NCBI GenBank assembly: GCA_947561715.1 | Contig: OX387203.1 | Coordinates: forward strand, 10,044,001-10,108,000 | DNA length: 64,000 nt | Source: Ascidia mentula | Lineage: Eukaryota; Chordata; Ascidiacea; Phlebobranchia; Ascidiidae | Direction: 5' to 3' | Shown here: positions 50,469 to 62,541 of the stretch, piece after piece | Numbering within the stretch: the first letter of the stretch is position 1 | Layout of the letters: every line of letters starts with the position of its first letter | Program-made: the position numbers and the translations under genes | Notes under the pieces: generated by a model | The model's database searches: none | Seen by the model: the letters and a program-made list of their open reading frames with translations, nothing else | Told to the model about the DNA's origin: nothing

Positions 50469-51479
50469 AGGTTTAACTGTACATTTTGATATACATTAGT
50501 TTTAACATCGGTAGTTTGACTAATTGATTTGCTATTTGGCATTGAATTGTGTTGCAGCGTTTTGTATAATATATTGTACATAATTTTGTCGTTTATGATT
50601 TGCGACCATTTTGCTTTTAATTCTCTTTACATTTGATGTGTTTGCATTGTAGCTGTCATAACATGTGCATGTATAAAGTAAGCAATAAATGCAGATCCTA
50701 AACCACAAGTGCTTTAATAAAATTAATATACTGGCGCTAACTTTAACATTTCAATCGCCGAGCAAGATATGCTTTCAGGCCTTAAAAAAGGAACTGAGCT
50801 CACTAGAGGTGCAGAAGGAAGTTGTGGCGACTGTGCCCAGATGTCGTAGGTAAAAATATATATTATGTGATCGACAAGATGCAGTTCATAGGGAAAGATG
50901 ACGTTAACTTGGTTAAGATTTAGGTGTTTTTTTGTGCTTTACTTATGAAATTGGTTTTGTGTCCCGATCAGGTTTTCTTCTTGGTATATGGGACAGACAC
51001 ATGGCCAATGCTGCCAATTGCTCATCGACCATTAACTCATAACTAGAACAGCTCAACAGCGCCCACGTCCGAGTGATTGATTTTGTGTTTTAATTCGCTG
51101 AACGTGTTATGGAGCATCTAAGAAGTTCTGCACACGTAAGTTTGTACGTGAAGAACGAATTCGAATTCGCTTCGCCCAATCGCTCCTCCCTTTTCATGTA
51201 CAAGAGGAGCACTGGCGCACTCAATTGTTCTCGCATTTAACCTGTTCAAATGAGGTGTATTGAATTCGAATCGCTTTCAAACCACTTCGCTTTTAAACAA
51301 ATGCAACCGGTTTTTAGTTTGTTAACTTTGTCACATTGCATCAATAAATGAAAAACACTGAAAGACAATAAGTGCTTGAAATTGCTTTTATAGTTGTTTT
51401 TTAGGCCCTATGGCTTGTACAAGTTTTTCTTAGCACTTCCATGATGGTTTGTTTTCCGCGGGTTGCGCTTAGTTTTGTT

Positions 51480-52362
51480 CCCTATGGTTGACGGCGACTG
51501 TGCTGTAGTCACCACAAATTGGATGTCTTGCTTGACTGCTCGCATACAAGATCATTGTAGGACCTATTATGTGGAAACAGTGGACCCTCTATGACTCACT
51601 ATTGAAAACATATTGGTTACATAGCTTAATGCCAATCGTTGACGTGTTGGTCGTATAGGATCTTGACCGAGGAAATCCAGCTGCAAGGTACAAAGCGGAA
51701 TGTGATCTTGAATGTGGTTTTGTTCAGTCGCCCATGTCATGCAGTCAAGCGTATCCTTAATTTCGACAGAGCTGGTTTGCGCGAAAGGGAAGTAGGTTTG
51801 GGGACGGAAAAAGAAATTCCAACTAGTTTTTTATTGCTGTATTTCAGTAGTGAGCTGACAGGGTTGCAAAATATACTGCAAATTTGTTTTGATTATTGTA
51901 TGATGTCGTTGTGCTACTTTTTGCCACCAACACTGGTTACAGCTGTAATTTTGATTGACATAAGACTCAATTAGCGGTACAATTCGCGTTTTGTGTTTAT
52001 TGTTACAACTTATATACAGTTTATAGCAGTGGTGGGATTTAAATATTGAAGAACTTTGCTGGAGGTCAAGCATAGATGATTTGCATGTTTATTATAAATG
52101 ACATTTTCAGGTTTCACTGGCATTGCATCCATGCTAAGTGGAAGCGCTTTTTTGACGGGTTTAAATCGACATCGAAAAAATCATGAGTTTATTATATTAT
52201 CCTGGACACGTAGGGCCACGTGATCTGTCGACTGAAGTTGAAAATTTTACATAACGGCAAATCGCTTGCTAGCAAAAAAAACTCTAGTTTGGGACACCCA
52301 TGTTTATGTGATATGTCCAAAACTTTTATTTAAACACTTCATGTTATTAGTTACAGAAGCTT
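51480..52362 (+). repeat. Upstream module without its gene (copy 3 of 3)
   Basis: Matches the modules before genes 1 and 2 up to AGTTACAGAAGCTT and then breaks off, just before the place where the first coding exon would follow. Gene 3 begins 570 bp further on with a different first exon. At about 52400-52520 a more diverged piece of the same module (CATTTCGGTGTTTCAGTGAA, GACAGGGTTGCAACATATAC) is seen, so an older copy belongs to gene 3. Confidence 0.8.
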
Positions 52363-52930
52363 ACATGAAAACGAAATAGGCGTTGGAACAGAAATATAAT
52401 CACCACCCAGTTTTTCATTTCGGTGTTTCAGTGAATAACTGACAGGGTTGCAACATATACGGCAAATTTGTTATGTTTGGTGTATGTTGTCGCTTTGCTA
52501 CTTTTTACAGTGCGTTGCAGATAAAGTTGTGTGCAGTCCACATTAATACTTAAGCGCAAAAATAAAAAATGCTGTTAACTGCGCAAACACCTGCCAAACA
52601 CTGCTGCAGGTATATTACGTGGCCGATAAAATCAAGAATAAAAAAAGGCATACATTGTGGGTTTATCTGTCGATTCTTAAAAAGTGTTATTCAACTATCA
52701 GCATTTCGTGTATACCACGTAGCTTATAGGCAGCATACTGTATAACCTTAATCCAAACAAGTATGCATAACATAAAATGTTTGTAGAACATGCTAGACTG
52801 CTATTTTACTGTAGATTGTATTTTTAGTCGACAAACTGGTAGAAGAAGATTCCTAATCTTTTGTATATTATTTCGTCGGCAGCTAATAATTGTGTGTGTG
52901 TTTTTTTGTGGTGGACTTTATCTGAACAAA

Positions 52931-55900
52931 ATGTCTGGGTGCAGCAATACTACTAATTCAGAAAACGTGTTTAAATCAAAAAATCAAGGTAAGGGTGGTG
53001 GTTTTGTATGATAAACACTCCGCATTAAATGTTAAAGCATAAAAATGCAGCGTATTAGTTCAAAAAAGCGTAATTTGTTCGAGATCTTGATGCCACGAAA
53101 CTTAATTCAGAAACTGTTGATGGCATAAGTTCTTGCCGGAACGTTTTTTCAAACATGACAATGTTAACAACAAAATGGTCCAGTCATTTTATTCCTAAAA
53201 TTATGAGGAAACCTGTGAGTAGAGTTCCTAATTCAAAAAGTTTTTGGCATTGATAGCAATTCAGATCACCAAGATGAAAGAAATAGATGGCGAAATTGTG
53301 CCAGTGATTGACGAGAAAGCAATCGAGAAAGTTTTCGGACGGGATGATGTCTACAAATGCCCTGTAGCAATCTACTCCATTGCAGGAAGTTTAAGGAATG
53401 GAAAGTCTTTCTTTCTTAACTTGGTCACCAGATATTTGAAAAATAACAAGTTTGATGAGGTATTTCCGTTTATAAGTTCAACACTTAAAAATATCTATTT
53501 GCAACGGATTGAGTTTTATTCCAGACCGGATGTAAAACAAAAATAAATGCTTCGGGAAAACCAGAGTGGAGAGAATATTCCGAGGCAGTGATTAACGAAA
53601 GTTTTGAATGGCGTGGTGGCACCAAAAGGCATACAGAGGGTATATTGGTGTGGAGTGAACCTTTCTGGTTAAGCAGCGACAGATACGAAAAGGTAGTGTA
53701 CGCTGATAACAAATTTATAAAGAAAACTGTTTGCTGTTACATTTATTTGGTAAAAGCCGTGTTCCAGAAGAGCTTTATACGATTAGGAATAATAAACGTC
53801 AAGGCCTTAGGCCATTAAAACTTTCTTTCTTTTTTGCCAATTTGCTAGTGGTTATCACTGAAGTTGTTTTGTTTTTCGCTGTTGTACTTTCCATAAGAAG
53901 TGTCAATGTTTTAATATTGTAAGCAATGTGGAGCCAATAATATGAATTGTGTATAAGCTGCAGACAGATGGCCACTGTTTCGACCTAAAAGGTCTCATCA
54001 GTGCAGCTGGTGTGACTATAAGACGACTTTGCTGACCAAACGGCCAAGCAAAGACTTCCACTTTGTGGTGACTACACAGTCACCGTCATCCGTTGGGCAC
54101 CAAACTAGGTGCAACCTTACGGAGCAAACAAGGTGGAAACACTACGGCCAAGCAAGCTCAACCAATAGTGCCGTCAGGCCCCGTGTCACAATAATCATAT
54201 GATAAGCAATGTGGAGCCAATAATATGAACCAGCTGCACTGATGAGACCTTTTAGGTCGAAACAGTGGCCATCTGTCTGCAGCTTATACACAATTCATAT
54301 TATTGGCTCCACATTGCTTATCATATGATTATTGTGACACGGGGCCTGACGGCACTATTGGTTGAGCTTGCTTGGCCGTAGTGTTTCCACCTTGTTTGCT
54401 CCGTAAGGTTGCACCTAGTTTGGTGCCCAACGGATGACGGTGACTGTGTAGTCATCACAAAGTGGAAGTCTTTGCTTGGCCGTTTGGTCAGCAAAGTCGT
54501 CTTATAGTCACACCAGCTGCACTGATGAGACCTTTTAGGTCGAAACAGTGGCCATCTGTCTGCAGCTTATACACAGTTTTAATATTGGTTCAATTGGCTT
54601 ATTTAGTTAGAAATTTTGAAAAACATATCTTTACAAGCTAAATATTTGCAATAAAATCTGTTGTACAGATAGCTGTTTTTCTTATGGATACGCAAGGAGT
54701 TTTCGACAATATCAGTTCCAAGTTTTCATATTCTGTAATGTTTTGTTTGAGCGCCTTCCTCAGTTCCTACCAAATCTATAATCTTAAAGGAACAGTTAAT
54801 AGTGCGCATTTCGAGCACTTAAAGGTACGTAGCATCATGTTAACATTGTGTGGTGATGCTCCAATTTTCTCTCCTTGAAAGGTGTTTTCAGAGTATGGAG
54901 CAAATATATATGGAACGAAGTTGAGCGAAAGTTATCAGGCAGGCTTTTTTTTAAAGAGCTAAGAATTTTCAAAGAGTTAAGAAACATGTTAAAGCTTTTT
55001 GTTGAAATCTTTTGGATCATAATACAATAGGACCAAAATAATGTTGTCACTTTTCGAAAGATAATTGGCCACTTTTTTAGACCTTGCTTTTTCTCATGAG
55101 AGATTGGGGCAACGTCGATTATGAATTTGGTGTCAAAGACGGTCAAAAATATATTGATTCATTGTTTGCTCCAAGTGAAGAGAACTCAACAGAGTTTACA
55201 TCTTTGTGTCGAAACATTAAAAGTTCATTCAAGGAAGTTAAGTGTGCTCTGCTTCCACATCCTGGAAAAAAAATTGCACACCGAAAGGAAACAGACCGTT
55301 GTGCTGTAATCAAAGGTATCTTCAAAGTAGAGACCAATTTCTATTTTTCAAAACATATTTGAGGTGAAAGAATTGGTTTGTTGTTACCAAGTAATGTAGT
55401 GTTTCTATTTTAACGCTTAGAGTAACGCATAAAAAATAATCGGTAAACATTACTCACCAACAAAGTAGGCAAGACGTTTTAAAGTCCGGATGGCAAAATT
55501 CAAGAGCAACAAAGTTATTTAGACATTGACGAAGATTTTTTGGAAGCAATGGACCAACTTTTGGAAGAAATGTTTAAAAAAGTTGAAGTAAAAGAACTTG
55601 ATGAGTCAGCCATCACTGGAGAAAATATTATTCATCTCGCCATGAAGTTTTCGAACATGGTGGAAGAAAATAAGTTTGGAGCGGAAGCACTTATTGAGGT
55701 TTTGTTGTAATTTTTGATTTTCTAATTAAACTGTAAGACTTTTATCATTTTACATTAGGCCTTTTCATCAACTACTTTGGCGAGTCTCATTCAGCGATGT
55801 GAAAACCGTTTTTACACAGAAATGCAGGTATATAGATTTCATAGCGATTGCATGTAAATATATCTGGTTGTGTTATTTTATAGTCGGATTGTAATTTTCA

Positions 55901-58069
55901 CGACAATTTTTCAATAAATAACATAATAAAATGTAAGGTTTCGGCACCAAATCTTAACATATGAAAAACAAATAATGACAGCGGGTTTTATTGTTCAGAA
56001 ACATATATCGGTAGCAGATCACAAATATGTTTCTTCAAAAGAGAGATTGTTAGAAGTACACAACAAAGTTGTTTCACAAGCAATGCAGTATTTTGATGAA
56101 AGACACAATACTGGGTTGAATCCTATGATTTCGAAATGTAGAGGTGATTTGGAAGACAGCCTCGATAGAAAACGTCTGGTGATGACAAATCTAAACGAAG
56201 TAGCCGAGGTAATTTAATGATTTCGAAATTGTATCGTCAATATGTCGCATTCACATGTTTTCAAACTCATTTTCTTCCCCCAGGCAGGTATAAAGGAAGC
56301 ATATCGCTTATTGATGGAAGATTGCTTTGAGGGTTGTTTGGACGTCTTTTCGGTTCGTTGAAATTTATCAAAGTTACAACACTGCCTTTGACATTGCTAA
56401 ATCGATATTTTGTAGTGCCAATACAAAAACCATCTCAAGGAAAAGCAACTACCTACTGTTGAGCAACTTTCAGAAGATTTTATGAAAGTTTTGGATCAAG
56501 CAGTGGCCACATTTAATGAGATTGCAAACAAAAATGTACTCAATGAAAAGATGCAAAAGGAATCTTCTCTTGATCTCAAAGGAAAACTTGGTTTACTTTT
56601 GAAAGTTTTTACAGAAGATTTGGAAATAAAGCAGGTAATCCTACTGAAAAACCATGCACTTCACCGCATTTCCGATATGAACTTCACTCCAAAGGACTTG
56701 CCGAACCCAAGTGAAATATTATGGGTGTTATCTTCGTATAACCCCCCAAAAACATAAAAACAAAATATTTTAGCTTCGCATGTAGCTTTATTTTCGTGCA
56801 TAATGACGAATAAATTATTTAAGAAACGAATTTAAAGGTACTTAAATTCCTATGTCATTTCTTGTCAGTCCAAGGTGTTGCAAACGCTAACTAGCAATAT
56901 TGGTTCGAAAAAGCACTAAAAGTAAAAAACTATTTGGTCGAGACTCAAAACAGAGCCAAAAGAAATTGGGTCGGAAAGTGTCAGTTAATAACATGCTTAT
57001 GTTTTGTCGACGAATGGTTTACCAAAAATTTTAAAGCAGTATAATTTGCCTCAGGCTCTCGTAAACCTTAACGCTTGGAAATCAACAAACGATGCTTTTC
57101 AGATAATTCTGAACAAACATCCTTGGTTTTGGGTAAGTAATAGACTACAAGTAGATCTTTTAAATGGCTAATAGAGTTTTTGTACATTTGTTAGAATCTG
57201 TCACAGCTGGGGCATCCTGGTTTAACAATCCAAGAAACAAATGGAAAAATTTCGGTAAAAGCTTTTAAAACCTTTGTGTTTTCACTCAACTAAAACGTTT
57301 TCACAACATAAGTTGAACCGATTGGAAGTCATGTTCACCATTCCTGTCAAAGACCTAGAACATTTGGAAAATTCAATTAAATCCTTCATTAGTAAAGAGA
57401 GTGCGGGACCCTTGTCCAAAAGTTTTAAGGACGCTTTCACCCGCATACACGAAACAATTAAAGACTGGATGAAAACACAAGAAATGTATATCACAACACA
57501 AAAGGTATTGATTAAGTTAATTTATTGTTTTAAATTCTACTGTTCACTAATATGCGACAGAAATTCGACAAAGATAGGGCAGCACATCAAAGGAAGCTTG
57601 TTGCCAAAAAATATCACGATGACATGCGTTGGGTAACGAAAACCAATATCTTTGCACATCATGGTAAGCAGTTTGAGAAAGGTAATTTTTGTTTCAGATG
57701 CTAACTGGAAAGAAAGTTTCAAAGATTCACTTGGAATTGTTTTACAAAAAATGTGAAAACAGGATTCAGGCATTCACAATGGATTTGCCTCCAGAAATTG
57801 CTATGGAGGAAAGCAATTCGCTTAAAACGGAATTGGAAGCTGCTGTGGTTTTGTGGAGAGTCATCAACAACTTTCACAAATCTATTTATGTTCGTAGGCT
57901 TTGGAATATCGAGGTTTATTTTCAGGGCATTGGATCTTGGTTAAAATCTAAGTTTGTTGAAGCGAATGTACAAAAAATGCACCTCGCTACAAAACCGAAG
58001 GATTGGTCTCTCGATGTAATGATGGGTGATTACAAACCAAAATACAACAACTTAAAAAGTGTAGCCTAA
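52931..58069 (+). CDS. Atlastin/GBP-like large GTPase gene 3, about 822 aa
   Basis: Proposed exons: 52931-52988, 53257-53459, 53525-53692, 54669-54824, 54882-54938, 55081-55315, 55523-55698, 55759-55827, 55999-56208, 56284-56352, 56416-56634, 56895-56969, 57055-57132, 57195-57254, 57313-57504, 57561-57632, 57698-58069. All join in frame; the three at 56895-57254 are the least certain. G1 is GSLRNGKS (about 63-70), G3 is DTQG (about 150-153), and the atlastin-type G4 RDW is at about 221-223. FEWRGGTKRHTEGILVWSE and CALLPHPGKK are also atlastin-like. From about residue 270 the protein is helical to the end, far longer than the atlastin three-helix bundle, with no membrane hairpin and no CaaX box (end LKSVA). 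It is predicted to be a soluble dynamin-superfamily GTPase, with GTP-dependent dimerisation. The intron after 54938 has a GC donor. Intron 3 holds the hammerhead element. Confidence 0.75.
53956..54008 (-). ncRNA. Type I hammerhead ribozyme (minus strand, left arm)
   Basis: Read on the minus strand: stem I GCTGCA/TGCAGC (54002-54007 and 53957-53962), core CTGATGA (53995-54001), stem II GACC/GGTC with TTTTA loop, GAAA (53978-53981), stem III CAG/CTG, then TC as the cleavage site before TGCAGC. All conserved core positions are present. Confidence 0.75.
54232..54284 (+). ncRNA. Type I hammerhead ribozyme (plus strand, centre)
   Basis: Stem I AGCTGCA (54232-54238) pairs with TGCAGCT (54278-54284); core CTGATGA is 54239-54245; stem II is GACC/GGTC with loop TTTTA; GAAA is 54259-54262; stem III is CAG/CTG (54263-54265 and 54273-54275) with a 7-base loop; TC at 54276-54277 gives the GUC cleavage triplet. 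Predicted cut after 54277. All invariant residues of the family are present. Confidence 0.8.
54515..54567 (+). ncRNA. Type I hammerhead ribozyme (plus strand, right arm)
   Basis: Identical in all paired and core positions to the copy at 54232-54284. Core CTGATGA 54522-54528, GAAA 54542-54545, predicted cut after 54560, exactly 283 nt downstream of the other plus-strand cut. Two same-strand hammerheads at this spacing would excise a 283-nt RNA from a transcript. Confidence 0.8.
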
Positions 58070-59489
58070 CATTCTTGTCCATAAACCAATCCAAATGGGC
58101 TTGTAAAATAACCAATTATATTCCTTGCTTGTACATTTATTGATTTGTAAACATCTGTTGAATATCGTAACTCCACGTGGCTATCGCATTTTGGATTTTG
58201 TGAGAATGTGTGTAAAATTTGGAATGTACATGGACTGTATGTAACTATATTATCGGTTCGTGTAGTTTTAAACGTAGAGAATCACACACGATATTATTAA
58301 CGGTGCGTGCAACAATCTTATAATTACCAAGCTGAAATATTTTACGTCGTTACCATAAACTCAACCACTGAGTTGCGCAATATGTTCCATGCATGTGTGT
58401 GTAAACAAATCCTGTTTTCCGTGTGAACTGCTAAGTGCTGATTTATGTTATAGCGTTAATTGTTTCGTATGTTCTGGGCTGCCTGCGTTGCAGTCTAGCG
58501 TTAATTTTGATTCTGATTCTATTTCTATCGGTTGCCATGTAAACTGCTTACGTAAAAAGGATTGAAGTAAACATTGCCTGCTTTGTGTCTTCCTATTAGC
58601 AAGAATAAAATTGTAAATAGTTTTTTTGTTGTATTATTTTAATTGTTATCACATCGCATTCAGTTAATCCTGCGTGCAACTTTATAGTTCCTCAAGGTTT
58701 TTTGTTCGCTTTCGCATACAAATATCGGTGTTGGTGGAAGCGTAAAGCGAAAATTAATGCTGGGGAATGTTTTTTATTTGCAAACTGTGCGCTCTTACAG
58801 AATATAGCCTTGTGTATCCTGCATTTGACATTGCAAAGTCTTTCGACTAAAAACATTAACGAGGGACAGACTTAGCCATGCGGAAAACAATTCAAATATA
58901 TAACTTCTGGTATCAGCAATAAACAATATGACGCATAAACGTTCAAGTGTAGGGTTTATAAATATTGCAGCGTGTTGATTTGCGTGACACATACCAATTT
59001 GATTTTATTAAAATTATCTCGCACTCCTGGCGATATGTCTTAATTTTGTGTCATGCCTATCTATGACATTTGCAAATCAAACCTGATAAACCATAGTATC
59101 ATAGTAGAGATGAAGAATACAAAGCAAACGAAGCTAAACACTTTGCAAAGTGATTTATTCTCAGCTTGATATCAATTTTCATCAACTGCTTCCGGCTTTA
59201 GTTGTTTATATGTCTAGTAACGTGAGGCCGTGGTTTGTTTTAATTCGTTGACTAATAAATGTTCTAATATTGCGTCCAAGGTATATAGCGAAGCTCGCGA
59301 CAGATTGGGTGGGAGTTTGCTTGAAGGCTGCGTTTAAATTTTAGTTGACCAGGACATGCGTCTTCACGATATGTCGATCGTTTAACTTTAACTGACCGAT
59401 GGCGTCTGGGGGCTGTCTTTGCGAAATACAATTCGGTATCGTAACGCAACTGTACTCTAATTACTTTGCAAAACTAGAACCAAATCTTG
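58070..59489. other. Intergenic region after GTPase gene 3
   Basis: No gene is supportable. AATAAA-type signals occur near 58604-58610. It contains the right copy of the dispersed 95-bp repeat (59078-59175). The rest appears unique and AT-rich. Confidence 0.45.
59078..59175 (+). repeat. Dispersed repeat of about 95 bp, right copy
   Basis: Partner of 36601-36702, same orientation, about 90% alike by eye. Together they bracket the three GTPase genes. Confidence 0.8.
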
Positions 59490-59815
59490 GGTAAAAAAAC
59501 AAATTAAATGCACTGTGCACGATAAAAAATTAAAAATCCTATAAAATACACGGCGACCAAGGGAGGTTTATACGTTGAAAAGTCGTAATGGCACAGAGGA
59601 TGTATCGGCATTTAACAGTGGCTGAAAATTTTGGATGTAAATTGTTTCCAAAAAAGATAGACGCCGTTTTCCTTCAATCTGTCCAAGGATGGTTGGGTTG
59701 TTAAAGTCTATCTTGTGTGTTGGATTGGCCACAAGATGTTGACAAACATCCCAAGAAGGGCTCGTCATGTGCTAATTTTTTATCGTGCACAGTGCATTTA
59801 ATTTGTTTTTTACCC
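59490..59815. mobile_element. MITE-like element with 42-44 bp terminal inverted repeats
   Basis: The ends 59490-59533 and 59773-59815 are reverse complements with a single length difference in an A run: GGGTAAAAAA(A)CAAATTAAAT, then GCACTGTGCACGATAAAAAA, then TTA. GCACTGTGC is itself palindromic. The interior is about 240 bp and has no coding capacity. Length and structure fit a non-autonomous DNA transposon. No clear target-site duplication was seen. Confidence 0.7.
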
Positions 59816-60589
59816 TTTGTTTTCATCACTACCACAGGCAACTCCGCTCGACTCTAATCTTAACAATTGCGCTTATTCAACTTCCAGCCTTTTTTTACAT
59901 GTCGCAACTTCACCGCACCATTTTGCCGGTTCGCCTTTATTTTACACTGAAAATGATTGTAGAAAACAATCGAAACGTTCGTATGAAGTTCTTTACCTAT
60001 GTATGGGCTATCTTGTTTATATTATAGATCCAAATCAAACTTTGCAAAACTACACCAAAAACAAACGTTTATTGATAAAAAGTTTTCATGCCTGTTCAAT
60101 TCGCTGACAAGTTGATGTACATTGTTAAACGAGTATATGTCCCAAATGGAAACAAGTGGCTCAGCAAAACATGGAGATCGACATAATATTCGCCTAGTCA
60201 ACTTAAAAAGTCGTGAAACTATAAGTTTTTGAGTGGCATAAAACATAGGTTGCCATAATCGTTAAACGTATCAATATTCGCGTAAGGATATCGCTCGAAA
60301 ATTTAATATCACTTTCGCATTGGGGTAAAGTGTTTAACATAGGTCAATCAAACATATTACCATCTATTTTGACAGGTGGTAATTTACTAACAGTTGTGGT
60401 TTTTGAAATAACATACCTCGATCGAGTTTCAGTACCCCGTGAATTTGTTAGAACCATCAATATTAAAATTAAAACATCCAAAATAAGAATTATTAAAATA
60501 TTTATTATCCGTTTTTCTCTCTTACAAACAAACACTGCACCCGCGATGATAGAACAAGGAAGCGGTAAATCGGCAATAGTAGAAATCTG
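59816..60589. other. Intergenic region before array unit G
   Basis: No gene or clear repeat is supportable. Short frames on both strands lack splice context and family resemblance. Confidence 0.4.
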
Positions 60590-60640
60590 ATAGTCACACC
60601 AGTTGCACTGATGAAACCTTATAGGTCGAAACCATAAATT
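60590..60640 (+). repeat. Decayed hammerhead-bearing repeat at the left edge of unit G
   Basis: TAGTCACACCAGTTGCACTG, then the rest of CTGATGA (core 60608-60614), AACC/GGT(C) around TTATA, and GAAAC. Stem III and the cleavage side are missing because the sequence switches to array unit G just after GAAACC. The array boundary therefore lies inside a hammerhead motif. Confidence 0.6.
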
Positions 60641-61254
60641 TCCATGAATTTGCTGTTGTAAAACATATGTTACCTTTTTATGAAAAAATATTTTGCATTA
60701 CATTTTTGCTTGAAGCAACACCCAGCGCTGTCATCATCCACAACGAAAACATTACTTACTAACTATGATTACAACACACAAAAATCTCATACTGAGGCTT
60801 AATTTGTAGTCATACATTTACGCCCATAGAGGGCGCTATGCTCAACATATTTTCAAAATGGGTCTGTAAAAATTAATCTTTGCATCGAATAGTTTCATTG
60901 TCTTGTATTATTGTTATACAACGATATAAAATGTTTGATAATTCGCATGGGAAATTTAATTGTATCGGTTAAATTCGTAATTCATTGGTCAGTTACAACA
61001 ATTTTCTTGCGTTGTTCTCCCAGTGAAATGAGCCTTGGAATTCTGGAATTCTTTATTCGACGAAAGAAGAAATTGAGTTTGATTATTTCCGAAAGCAATT
61101 CTTGAAGCAATTCAAAGTCCCTCAACGTACATTTGTACCCATTTTCAATGTCGTGAGGAAAGGAAATTCAACATTTAAAACGCTACTGCTTTGTGTTGAC
61201 CTTCATTGGTAATTTACTACTTTGCAATCTTGCATCGACGTTTCAAGTTTGGAA

Positions 61255-62541
61255 ATGAAGACTTTCAGATATTCCAGAATACAACGGAGACCGAGAGTTT
61301 TAATTGTTTGTGCAGCAGGTTTTATTTTCCTGATTGCTATGATTGCTTCCTCATCTCATCTGCTCCACAGAAGTGTAAACAGGTTCGTGTTTCTGAATAA
61401 TGTTTTAAATTATGCGTAATTGTTTGTGGAAATGTTAAACTAAGAATTTCAAACTTCATTAAATCCTATAATTTAGGTTGGAAAAGAATTTTGCAAATCA
61501 ACAACAGGTGGAAATAAAAAGCTCCCAAAAACACAGAATCCACAAAAGATCTCCGGGATTGCAGAATTCAGTCACAGACGGTCAAATTTCAACGACCGGA
61601 GACCAACCATTAGTTGGTAAACACAATTTCAAATAACAATAGTAGATTTGATCTCTGGTATAATGATTTCAACAAAAAGAATTTGATTAGATTTTAAAAC
61701 AAGCTAAGATACATTATAAATAGTTTGCAACCACTGTATTTTATTGAACATTTAGGTACGACTTATATTCGATGGGGAAGAAGAAGTTGTGCGAATAATG
61801 TCGGAACACGACTTGTATACGAAGGTAAAGTGCAATTTTTTACATCATATTTTTTAAACTTTGTCCGTAATTTGAAGGTTATACTGGAGGGTCGTACTAC
61901 ACTCATGTTGGTGGAGGATCTGACTTTCTTTGTCTTCCCAGCAACGTTACTTACACACAAGGACATTATATTGATGGCTCGAAAGGTTTGAAGCTAGTTA
62001 GAGCAATGTCTGCGTCAACATATATATTACATGGCAATATTTATATTGTTTTGTTTGATCTTATATAAAAAGGTCCAGCATATGTTTATGGAGTTGAATA
62101 TCGCGATACGTCGGCTTGAAATTCCCTGTTTGATCTTTCGCTGATCAGAAATGGACAGCTTCAGTATCATGGTGTGCCGTGTGCAATATGTTTCACTGCA
62201 AGTCCAACACACGTAATTATTTTAAAATTTAATCAGAACCAGTTTATTTTAAAAATGTTAAATTCAATGTTTAGTTGATGATTCCAAGCCGTGAAAGTTG
62301 TCCAGATGGTTGGAGGGTTGAATACACAGGTTATATCATGACTGGAGGTCATAGTGATACGAAGCACTCATCCAAACATATTTGTGTGGATGACACCCCG
62401 GAAGCAATTCCAGGTTCACAAGGAAATCAAAATGGGGCATATTTGTATGTTGCTGAAATAAGGTGCGGTTTTAACGTACCATGTGGTCCCTATGTGAATG
62501 GAAGGGAAATCAGATGTGTTGTATGTGCTTGGTATCCGTAA
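61255..62541 (+). pseudogene. Collagen-C4-like membrane protein gene, copy G, with in-frame TGA
   Basis: Exons 61255-61382, 61477-61616, 61756-61824, 61878-61985, 62073-62212 and 62275-62541 have normal lengths and junctions. In exon 5 codons read TCG GCT TGA (TGA 62117-62119) where the intact copies read TCG GCA TCA. The product would stop after about 163 residues, before the second half of the domain. Copy E carries the same two substitutions. Exon 4 differs from A-D (YTGGSYYTHVGGGSDFLCLP) and agrees with E in part. Everything else is open, so this is a recent loss or a truncated product. Confidence 0.7.

Larger units (their letters stand above)
53921..54602. mobile_element. Inverted-repeat, hammerhead-ribozyme-bearing (retrozyme-like) element
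   Basis: Two arms of about 305 bp (53921-54228 and 54290-54602) are near-perfect reverse complements, separated by a 61-bp centre that is itself a third copy of the hammerhead end motif. The arms carry GACTATAAGACGACTTTGCT, ACGGATGACGGTGACTGTG-type and ATCATATGATAAGCAATGTG blocks, in opposite order on the two sides. Each arm has a complete hammerhead at its outer end. No protein is encoded. The element lies in intron 3 of GTPase gene 3. Relatives occur at 1994-2047, 11120-11345 and 60590-60640. The outer right end is more decayed than the left. Confidence 0.8.
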
